A DNA stretch of 5,511 nt from UBA1774 sp045628925. Its GTDB lineage: Bacteria; Bacillota; Clostridia; Oscillospirales; Oscillospiraceae. Location: the NCBI GenBank assembly GCA_045628925.1, contig JAZQQF010000203.1, positions 1-5,511 on the forward strand, given 5' to 3'. The notes below the pieces were generated by a model, which worked only from the letters and a program-made list of their open reading frames with translations, did no database searches and was not told the DNA's origin. Position numbers and translations under genes: made by a program. Position 1 is the first letter of the stretch. Each line of letters starts with the position of its first letter. This document shows, in pieces, positions 1 through 4,756 of the stretch.

Positions 1-681
1 GCCGAACTCCGTGACGAGCACCGTCGCGGGGCTGGGGCCGGTATAGAGCGGGTGGGAGGCGATGGCTTCGCCCATCACGCGAACGGCGTAGTCCAGATCC
101 GTGTCGTAAGCCACGTCCACGTCGATGGGATTCTTCACCGCGACGCCCTCCACATAGTCGGTGTTTTCCACGATGGCGGAGCCGACGGTGGAATTGGGGA
201 TCAGCATCCGGGTGTCCAGCGCCGTGCGGATGATGGTGTGCCGGAGGGTGATATCCTCCACGAAGCCGGTGACGCCTTCGGAGACCAGCGTGATGCGGTC
301 GCCCACGTTGAAGGGCTTGAACATCGTGAGGAACACGCCGCTGACCAGATTGCCGAAGCTCTCCTGCGCCGCGAAGCCGATGACCACGGCCAGCACGCCG
401 GAACCGGCGAGAACGGTGGTCACCGCGCCGGACAGGGCAGGGATCTGCCGGATGGCGGCGAGGATGCCGAGGATGTACAGCACAGCGAGCAGCGCCTTTT
501 TCAGGAGCTTGCCGGTGATATTGCCGCTGTCCTTCCCGGATTTCTCCAGTTTCTTCTCCAGCTTGTTTAAAGCGGACTTGGCGATGGAGGCGATGACCAC
601 CGTTGCCAGCAGGATCAGAACGACCTTGACGATGGCGTAAAGAGTCGAATGATCCGCAAAGAATGCAAGAATCGTACGCAA
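1..681 (-). CDS. Small-conductance mechanosensitive ion channel (MscS family), C-terminus cut by window edge
   Basis: The product is a membrane channel that opens when the bilayer is stretched and releases solutes during osmotic downshock. The 227 visible residues show a hydrophobic helix at about 17-34, a basic linker (about 35-63), a second helix at about 62-80, and the hallmark pore-lining helix at about 86-122. The latter has small-residue packing (AGSGVLAVVIGFAAQESFG) followed by NLVSGVFLTMF and KPFNVGDRI at 122-130, then the beta-domain with LIPNSTV at 160-166. These match MscS pore and Sm-like beta regions. The N-terminus is short, as in minimal MscS proteins with three helices. The start is taken as TTG at 681-679 because AGGAG lies 8 nt upstream; an in-frame GTG at 705-703 has no such site. 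The gene is transcribed away from the oxidoreductase gene. The rest of the C-terminal domain and the stop are outside the window. Family call is secure; the paralogue (MscS versus YnaI/YbdG-like) cannot be decided. Confidence 0.93.
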   Translation of the reverse strand, partial: MRTILAFFADHSTLYAIVKVVLILLATVVIASIAKSALNKLEKKLEKSGKDSGNITGKLLKKALLAVLYILGILAAIRQIPALSGAVTTVLAGSGVLAVVIGFAAQESFGNLVSGVFLTMFKPFNVGDRITLVSEGVTGFVEDITLRHTIIRTALDTRMLIPNSTVGSAIVENTDYVEGVAVKNPIDVDVAYDTDLDYAVRVMGEAIASHPLYTGPSPATVLVTEFG

Positions 682-689
682 AGTGAAAT

Positions 690-694
690 CTCCT
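690..694 (-). promoter_or_regulatory. Ribosome binding site deciding the TTG start of the MscS gene
   Basis: On the minus strand this reads AGGAG, inside GAGAGGAGA, with 8 nt to the TTG codon at 681-679. It is the only good Shine-Dalgarno match in the leader, and it selects TTG over the in-frame GTG eight codons upstream. Confidence 0.8.
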
Positions 695-706
695 CTCTGA
701 CTGCAC

Positions 707-735
707 TTGAATCGGCGCAGAATTAGGGGTATTAT
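707..735 (+). promoter_or_regulatory. Promoter of the oxidoreductase (and possibly gap-plsY) unit
   Basis: TTGAAT at 707-712 and TATTAT at 730-735 are separated by exactly 17 bp, a fair sigma-A-type match (4/6 and 5/6). The expected start point is near 742, about 35 nt before the ATG at 777. The -10 box occupies nearly the same base pairs as the -10 box of the divergent MscS promoter. Confidence 0.55.
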
Positions 736-759
736 AGCACAGCTTTCCCTGAAATGGAA
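731..759 (-). promoter_or_regulatory. Promoter of the MscS gene (extended -10 type)
   Basis: On the minus strand there is a perfect TATAAT at 736-731, preceded by TGC, which gives the extended -10 motif TGnTATAAT. With a 17-bp spacer the -35 position is TTCCAT (759-754), a poor match, so the extended -10 probably carries the recognition. The expected start point is near 724, giving a leader of about 43 nt. The -35 region reaches to within about 20 bp of the ATG of the opposite gene. Confidence 0.7.
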
Positions 760-776
760 CCGAAAGGACGAAGAAG

Positions 777-2657
777 ATGGCGTATTCTGAGATATTCAAG
801 CCGCTGAACGTGGGAAATCGCGTCTGGCGGAACCGCATCGAAATTGCACCTGCCGCGCCGTTTCTGGATTGGTACGCGGCAGACGGGACGCAGCCGCTGA
901 AAGCGTATTATGAAAACCTTGCCGCCTCCGGGGCTGCCGTGGTGCATCTGGGCATCAGCAATCTGGACCCGAGAAACGGCATGGTCCGCCCGGCCTGTAC
1001 GAACGTCACTGTCGAGCAGTTGAAGGAGATCCCGAAGGTGCTGCAGGCGCAGGGCGCGATGGCGGGCGTGGAGGTCACGGATTCCCGCTATATGATGGGC
1101 CCGCGGGAGCGTATCACGAAAATGTCCGTCGCGGACGTGAAGGACATCATTGCCTGCTATACGCGGCAGGCGAAGGTCGCGCTGGAAGCGGGATTCGATA
1201 TCCTCGTCATCCACGGCGGCCACGGAAACGTGCCTGCCCAGTTCTATTCCGCGCTCATCAATAAGCGCACGGATGAATACGGCGGCAGCGAAGAAAACCG
1301 CAGCCGCTTTGCGCTGGAACTGCTGGATTCCGTCCGCAGCGTCATCGGGGATAAGATGCTGATCGAATACCGCATCAGCGCGGAGGAAGTGCTGCCCGGC
1401 ACGACCACGCTGGAGGAAACGCTGCGCTTTGCTCAGCGCATACAGGATAAGATCGACATTCTCCATGTGAGCCGCGGCCTTCTGGAAGAAGAAGCGACCC
1501 TGCCGGTGCTGAACTCTCCGGCATACGTTCCCAGAGGAACGAACGTGCCCTACGCACGGAAATTCAAGGAAGCGCTGCATATCCCCGTCAGCGTCGTCTG
1601 CGGCATGGATCTGGACACGGCGGAGGCCGCCATCCGGAACGGCGATACCGATGCGGCGGCCATGATCCGCACCGCGCTGGCAGACCCGCATTTCATGCAG
1701 AATGCCATCGACGGGAAGACAGATGTCACCCGGCCCTGCGTGCGCTGCAATACCTGCATCAACCGGACGCATACGCTGCGGCAGAAGGTCCGCTGCGCGG
1801 TGAACCCCACTCTCGGGCGGGAATCCGAATGCGCCGCGATCCCCGCAGCGCAGCCGAAGAAGGTCGTCGTCATCGGCGGCGGCCCTGCCGGAATGCAGGC
1901 CGCGCGGACGGCGTCGGAGCGCGGTCATCGCGTAACGCTGCTGGAAAAGCGGGACCATCTGGGCGGCAGCCTGTGCTATGCCTCCGCCGCCGAGTTTAAG
2001 GGCGATATGCGGAAGTATCTGGACTGGGCCATCCGCATGACCAATGCGGACCCGAATATCGACGTGCGTCTGAATACGGAGGCCACGCCGGAGCTGCTGC
2101 GGGAGCTGCAGGCCGAGGCGCTGGTCGTCAGTGCGGGCGCGAAGCCCATTATCCCGCGCATCGCCACGAAGCCGGAAAAGACCGTATGGGTAGGCGAGCT
2201 GGAGACCGACCTGTCGAAGGCCGGGCAGAAGGTCGTCATCGCGGGCGCGGGCTTTACCGGTCAGGAAATGGCTCTGAGCCTCATTCAGAACGGGCGTGAC
2301 GTGACGGTCATCGACCTGCTGCCGGAGGAGAAGATCGGCGCGGACGGGATCGCCATCAGCATGATCTGGCTGAAGAAGGCGCTGATTGACGGCGGCGTGA
2401 AGTTCCGCTGTCAGGTGCGTCTGGAGGACGCGGACGACGAGGGCGCGGTGATCTCCCTGCAGGACGGGAGCCGCGAGACCATCCCCTGTGACACGGTGGT
2501 GCTTTCGCTGGGCGTCCGGGCGGATAAAAGCGCCGAAGAAATGGCCAAAGAGCTGAATATCCCGCTGTATACGGCGGGTGACTGCAGCCAGAGCGGCGGC
2601 ACCCTGTTCAAAGCGACCTCCGGCGGTTACGACGCCGCCATGCAGATCGGTATCTGA
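777..2657 (+). CDS. NADH:flavin oxidoreductase, Old Yellow Enzyme / 2,4-dienoyl-CoA reductase / trimethylamine dehydrogenase family
   Basis: This is a cytoplasmic flavin/iron-sulfur enzyme of 626 residues, close to the family's usual 640-730. Residues 1-315 form the FMN-binding TIM barrel: KPLNVGNRVWRNRI (8-21), HGGHG (146-150), NKRTDEYGGSEENRSRF (162-178), Arg298 of the phosphate site and ADP at 302-304. Cys321, Cys324, Cys327 and Cys340 (C-x2-C-x2-C-x12-C) form the [4Fe-4S] site, with the spacing known from trimethylamine dehydrogenase rather than the C-x2-C-x3-C-x11-C of E. coli FadH. The FAD/NAD(P) part begins with VVVIGGGPAGMQAA (363-376), has a second Rossmann motif AGAGFTG (489-495), and ends with the TAGD motif (599-602). 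The usual proton-donor Tyr after HGGHG is Asn151. Members reduce activated C=C bonds or demethylate amines; the substrate here cannot be told. The ribosome site is weak (AAAGGA, 763-768, 8 nt before the ATG). gap follows after 49 bp on the same strand. Confidence 0.93.
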   Translation: MAYSEIFKPLNVGNRVWRNRIEIAPAAPFLDWYAADGTQPLKAYYENLAASGAAVVHLGISNLDPRNGMVRPACTNVTVEQLKEIPKVLQAQGAMAGVEVTDSRYMMGPRERITKMSVADVKDIIACYTRQAKVALEAGFDILVIHGGHGNVPAQFYSALINKRTDEYGGSEENRSRFALELLDSVRSVIGDKMLIEYRISAEEVLPGTTTLEETLRFAQRIQDKIDILHVSRGLLEEEATLPVLNSPAYVPRGTNVPYARKFKEALHIPVSVVCGMDLDTAEAAIRNGDTDAAAMIRTALADPHFMQNAIDGKTDVTRPCVRCNTCINRTHTLRQKVRCAVNPTLGRESECAAIPAAQPKKVVVIGGGPAGMQAARTASERGHRVTLLEKRDHLGGSLCYASAAEFKGDMRKYLDWAIRMTNADPNIDVRLNTEATPELLRELQAEALVVSAGAKPIIPRIATKPEKTVWVGELETDLSKAGQKVVIAGAGFTGQEMALSLIQNGRDVTVIDLLPEEKIGADGIAISMIWLKKALIDGGVKFRCQVRLEDADDEGAVISLQDGSRETIPCDTVVLSLGVRADKSAEEMAKELNIPLYTAGDCSQSGGTLFKATSGGYDAAMQIGI

Positions 2658-2694
2658 ATCAGTTAGTCCATATCCAATTTAAATATAAACATTT

Positions 2695-2700
2695 TGGAGG
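2695..2700 (+). promoter_or_regulatory. Strong ribosome binding site of gap
   Basis: TGGAGG lies 6 nt before the ATG at 2707, in an AT-rich leader (about 2658-2706) that contrasts with the G+C-rich coding DNA on either side. A strong, unstructured initiation site fits a highly expressed glycolytic gene. I could not define a convincing promoter of its own in the 49-bp gap. Confidence 0.75.
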
Positions 2701-2706
2701 AAAATC

Positions 2707-3717
2707 ATGAGCATCAACGTCGGTATCAACGGTTTCGGGCGGATCGGCCGTCTAGCGATCCGGGCAGGCAAGGAACTGGGCGGCTTCACCTTTAAGGCCA
2801 TCAACGACCACAAGGCGCCCAAGCAGCTGGCCTATCTGTTCAAGTATGACTCTGTGTTCGGCAGATATCCCGGTGAAGTGAGCTATACGGACAACAGCAT
2901 CATTGTCGACGGCGAGGAGATCAGGGTTTATAACTTCAATACCCCCGAGGAGATCCCCTGGGGCGAAGCGGGCGCGGAATACATCATCGAGTCCACCGGC
3001 AAGTTCAAGAAGATCGAGACCGCCTCCAAGCACCTTGTGGGCGGCGCGAAGAAGGTCATCGTCACCGCTCCCGGCGACGGGATGCCCATGTTCGTCGTGG
3101 GCGTGAACGACGATAAATACACCAAGGACATGGACGTTGTGTCCAACGCTTCCTGCACCACCAACTGCCTCGCGCCGCTGGTGAAGATCGTGAACGACAA
3201 GTTCGGCATCCGCGACGGCCTGATGACCACCATCCATGCCGCCACCACCTCTCAGAACACGGTCGACGGCAAGGCCCCCAAGGATAACTGGCGCATGGGC
3301 CGCGCGTTTGACGGGAATATGATCCCCACCACCACCGGCGCTGCCAAGGCCGTGGGCAAGGTCATTCCCGATATGCTGGGCAAGCTCACCGGTGTCGCCC
3401 TCCGCGTTCCCACACTGGACGTGAGTATGGTGGACCTGGTCATCAATCTGAAGACGCAGGCGACCTATGACGAGATCTGCGCCGAGATCAAGCGCGCCAC
3501 CGAAAATGAGATGAAGCCCTACTTCGGCTATACCGATGAGCCGCTGGTCTCCTCCGACTTCATCGGAATCACCGTGGGCGGCGTGTTCGACGCCACGGCG
3601 GGCCTGCAGATCGAGGGCGGCCTCGTGAAGCTGTTTGCGTGGTATGATAACGAATACGGCTACACCTGCATGGTCATGAAGATGCTGAAGCGTATGTTTG
3701 AAGTGGACCATCAGTAA
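2707..3717 (+). CDS. gap: Glyceraldehyde-3-phosphate dehydrogenase, type I, phosphorylating
   Basis: The enzyme oxidises glyceraldehyde 3-phosphate to 1,3-bisphosphoglycerate with NAD+ and phosphate in the cytoplasmic glycolytic pathway. At 336 residues it has the normal length. The N-terminal Rossmann fold starts with INVGINGFGRIGRLAIRA (3-20). Asp34, in AINDHKAP, sits at the end of the second strand where an acidic residue favours NAD+ over NADP+. The catalytic signature SNASCTTNCLAP (146-157) places the nucleophile at Cys150, and His177 in TTIHAAT is its partner. TTTGAAKAVGKVIP (208-221), LRVPTLDVSMVDL (232-244) and WYDNEYGYT (312-320) are the substrate and C-terminal signatures. The TVDGKAPKD segment resembles E. 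coli-type GapA rather than the Bacillus LDLPHKD form. A strong ribosome site precedes it, and plsY starts 2 bp after the stop, so the two are almost surely co-transcribed and probably translationally coupled. All key residues are intact. Confidence 0.98.
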   Translation: MSINVGINGFGRIGRLAIRAGKELGGFTFKAINDHKAPKQLAYLFKYDSVFGRYPGEVSYTDNSIIVDGEEIRVYNFNTPEEIPWGEAGAEYIIESTGKFKKIETASKHLVGGAKKVIVTAPGDGMPMFVVGVNDDKYTKDMDVVSNASCTTNCLAPLVKIVNDKFGIRDGLMTTIHAATTSQNTVDGKAPKDNWRMGRAFDGNMIPTTTGAAKAVGKVIPDMLGKLTGVALRVPTLDVSMVDLVINLKTQATYDEICAEIKRATENEMKPYFGYTDEPLVSSDFIGITVGGVFDATAGLQIEGGLVKLFAWYDNEYGYTCMVMKMLKRMFEVDHQ

Positions 3718-3719
3718 AG

Positions 3720-4316
3720 ATGGCGCTTCGGCTGGTTCTCTGTCTGCTCCTTGGCTATCTGCTCGGCTCCGTGATCGTGGCGGTCGTGCTGACGAAGACG
3801 ATCTTCGGCGGCGACGTGCGCGAGCGGGGGAGCGGTAACGCCGGCGCGACCAACGTGGCGCGCGTCTTCGGCTGGAAGGCTGGACTGCTGACGCTTCTCG
3901 GCGACATTCTGAAAACGGCGGCTGCCATGCTGCTGGGCAGGCTCATCGCCGGAATGGCGGGGGAGACCGCCGCGGCGTTCGGCTGCCTGATCGGCCACTG
4001 CTTCCCGCTGTACTTCCACTTCAGGGGCGGGAAGGCCGTTTCCGTCAGCGCGGCCATCGGCGCTTTTTTCAGCTGGAAGCTGCTGCTGATCCTGCTGGTC
4101 GTGTTCTTCCTCATGTTCCTGCTGACGAGGCGGGTCTCCGCTTGCTCCATGACGGCGGGCGTTGCCTTCCCGCTGGGAATGCTGCTCATCGGCGGATTCC
4201 CGTGGTATGCGCTCACGCTGGGGTGCTTTATTCCGGTGTTTGTCATTTTCATGCATCGGGAGAATCTGAAGCGTCTGCTGAAGGGGCAGGAACCGGAGTT
4301 CAAATTCGGCAAATAA
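3720..4316 (+). CDS. plsY: Acyl-phosphate:glycerol-3-phosphate acyltransferase PlsY
   Basis: PlsY is an integral membrane enzyme that moves an acyl chain from acyl-phosphate (made by PlsX) to sn-glycerol 3-phosphate, giving lysophosphatidic acid, the first step of phospholipid synthesis. The 198-residue length is typical. An N-terminal membrane segment carries YLLGSV (13-18). Motif 1 is GSGNAGATNVAR (37-48), motif 2 is GHCFPLYFHFRGGKAV (92-107), and motif 3 is HRENLKRLLKGQEPEF (179-194). Hydrophobic stretches at about 3-24, 54-78, 83-100, 119-136 and 150-178 give a five-segment topology. The second Gly of the common GGKG is Ala, as I recall from Bacillus-type PlsY. The ATG is fixed by an in-frame TGA at 3699-3701, with no other start codon between. 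No Shine-Dalgarno sequence stands at proper distance, so translation likely depends on ribosomes finishing gap. A terminator follows within about 40 bp. Confidence 0.95.
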   Translation: MALRLVLCLLLGYLLGSVIVAVVLTKTIFGGDVRERGSGNAGATNVARVFGWKAGLLTLLGDILKTAAAMLLGRLIAGMAGETAAAFGCLIGHCFPLYFHFRGGKAVSVSAAIGAFFSWKLLLILLVVFFLMFLLTRRVSACSMTAGVAFPLGMLLIGGFPWYALTLGCFIPVFVIFMHRENLKRLLKGQEPEFKFGK

Positions 4317-4321
4317 GATGC

Positions 4322-4361
4322 ACCGTGCCTGCTGTTGGATTTCGGCAGGCACGGTCGTTTT
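4322..4361 (+). terminator. Intrinsic terminator closing the oxidoreductase-gap-plsY unit
   Basis: The arms ACCGTGCCTGC (4322-4332) and GCAGGCACGGT (4345-4355) are perfectly complementary over 11 bp, and a T·G and a G-C pair can extend the stem inward to leave an 8-nt loop. CG then TTTT (4358-4361) follows. The stem is strong, the T tract short. It begins six bases after the plsY stop. Confidence 0.85.
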
Positions 4362-4390
4362 CTCCCGGTGAAAGGTCTTTTTTGCCGGGT

Positions 4391-4409
4391 CAGAAAAAAT
4401 TTTCAAAAA
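4391..4409 (+). promoter_or_regulatory. A/T-tract region upstream of the tRNA promoter, possible UP element
   Basis: A run of six A, four T, C and five A lies directly upstream of the -35 box at 4414. Such A/T tracts bind the RNA polymerase alpha C-terminal domains at stable-RNA promoters. This is inference from composition and position only. Confidence 0.4.
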
Positions 4410-4413
4410 GGGC

Positions 4414-4442
4414 TTGCATTTTTCGGGAAAGGGTGCTATATT
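4414..4442 (+). promoter_or_regulatory. Promoter of the tRNA-Arg gene
   Basis: TTGCAT (4414-4419) and TATATT (4437-4442) are 17 bp apart, and TGC directly before the -10 box gives an extended -10. The expected start point is near 4449, leaving a 5' leader of about 14 nt for RNase P to remove before G1 at 4463. The promoter lies after the plsY terminator, so the tRNA forms its own unit. Confidence 0.8.
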
Positions 4443-4462
4443 ACATGAGCTTTCAGCAATAA

Positions 4463-4539
4463 GCGCCGTTAGCTCAGCTGGATAGAGCGTCTGGCTACGG
4501 ACCAGAAGGCCGGGGGTTCGAATCCCTCACGGCGTGCCA
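4463..4539 (+). tRNA. tRNA-Arg, anticodon ACG, CCA encoded
   Basis: The full cloverleaf can be drawn. The acceptor stem is GCGCCGT / ACGGCGT with a G1·U72 wobble. The D arm is GCTC / GAGC around AGCTGGATA, which holds A20, an arginine identity base. The anticodon stem is TCTGG / CCAGA with loop CTACGGA, so the anticodon ACG is at 4497-4499. The variable loop is AGGCC, and the T arm GGGGG / CCCTC around TTCGAAT has one G·U pair. The discriminator G is followed by CCA. A34 is expected to be deaminated to inosine by TadA, so that it reads CGU, CGC and CGA, which suits the CGC-rich usage of the neighbouring genes. It has its own promoter and terminator. Confidence 0.97.
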
Positions 4540-4573
4540 AAATCCCCTTGAAGCATTGCTTCAAGGGGATTTT
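4540..4573 (+). terminator. Intrinsic terminator of the tRNA-Arg unit
   Basis: A perfect inverted repeat is centred on 4556: AAATCCCCTTGAAGC (4540-4554), loop ATT, GCTTCAAGGGGATTT (4558-4572), then a T and GCTGTTT. Complementarity continues outward to C4538/G4574, so it takes in the last two bases of the tRNA CCA. With A and T tracts on both sides it could stop transcription from either direction. Confidence 0.9.
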
Positions 4574-4603
4574 GCTGTTTGTGAAAAGGGAGATACTGAA
4601 TCG

Positions 4604-4625
4604 GCTGGTTTCGGGAAAAACCGGC
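4604..4625 (+). other. Stand-alone hairpin in the tRNA-gdhA gap
   Basis: GCTGGTTT (4604-4611) can pair with AAACCGGC (4618-4625) over eight positions, one of them a T·G wobble, with loop CGGGAA. No T tract follows and it lies upstream of the predicted gdhA start point, so it is neither a clear terminator nor part of the gdhA leader. Apart from this, the 4540-4756 gap holds the tRNA terminator and the gdhA control region; I see no gene in it. Confidence 0.4.
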
Positions 4626-4670
4626 ATATTGATGAAATTTCTGCGGATGATAGATTTTGAAAGAAAATGC

Positions 4671-4699
4671 TTGACTTTTTCCGGGAAGTAATTTATAGT
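4671..4699 (+). promoter_or_regulatory. Promoter of gdhA
   Basis: TTGACT (4671-4676) and TATAGT (4694-4699), each 5/6 to consensus, are separated by exactly 17 bp. This is the best sigma-A-type promoter in the window. The start point should fall near 4706, giving a leader of about 50 nt to the ATG at 4757. Confidence 0.8.
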
Positions 4700-4713
4700 T
4701 ATAAATTATAAAT
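4691..4713 (+). promoter_or_regulatory. AT-rich palindrome plus repeat over the gdhA -10 box, candidate operator
   Basis: ATTTATA (4691-4697), GT, TATAAAT (4700-4706) forms a perfect 7-bp inverted repeat, and a further TATAAAT (4707-4713) follows in direct orientation. The block covers the -10 box and the expected start point, a place where a bound dimer would block RNA polymerase. Some of the symmetry may be chance in an AT-rich promoter, since the -10 box is itself part of the left arm. Confidence 0.4.
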
Positions 4714-4742
4714 CGCGGCGGAAGTCACACCGCAAATCTTTG

Positions 4743-4748
4743 AAGGAG
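4743..4748 (+). promoter_or_regulatory. Ribosome binding site of gdhA
   Basis: AAGGAG, within GAAGGAGTG, lies 8 nt before the ATG at 4757. This is an optimal match and spacing and fixes the start. Confidence 0.85.
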
Positions 4749-4756
4749 TGAAAAAC

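Noticed and set aside
52..640. Two overlapping plus-strand open frames opposite the MscS gene
   Set aside because: The minus-strand frame has clear MscS motifs and a ribosome site; the plus frames have no start signals and no recognisable protein features.
732..1958. A 408-codon open frame on the minus strand within the oxidoreductase gene
   Set aside because: It is antisense to a well-supported gene with intact motifs, its translation shows no recognisable domain and a composition rich in His, Arg and Asp typical of reverse-frame reading of G+C-rich codons, and it would overlap the divergent promoters.
2663..2689. TATAAA at 2684-2689 as a -10 box for gap
   Set aside because: No -35 match lies at 16-18 bp, and the start point would fall on the ribosome binding site itself.
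2752..3711. A 319-codon open frame on the minus strand within gap
   Set aside because: It is a shadow of gap caused by codon bias; the translation is a low-complexity mixture of Gly, His, Asp and Val with no domain.
4364..4389. Possible second hairpin, CCCGG (4364-4368) with CCGGG (4385-4389), after the plsY terminator
   Set aside because: The stem is only 5 bp with a 16-nt loop and no T tract directly after it. It may be chance.
3711..4462. Minus-strand open frames across plsY and a plus frame (4142-4462) running into the tRNA leader
   Set aside because: All overlap plsY, which has its three catalytic motifs in frame. The plus frame also crosses the terminator and the tRNA promoter.
4463..4625. 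tRNA-Arg 3' end as an integration site for a mobile element
   Set aside because: tRNA genes are common attachment sites, but there is no integrase gene, no repeated copy of the tRNA 3' end, and the flanks are housekeeping genes.
4707..4756. A riboswitch or attenuator in the gdhA leader
   Set aside because: The leader is only about 50 nt. The sole pairing I see is a 4-bp GCGG/CCGC (4715-4718 with 4730-4733), too weak to support a regulatory RNA.
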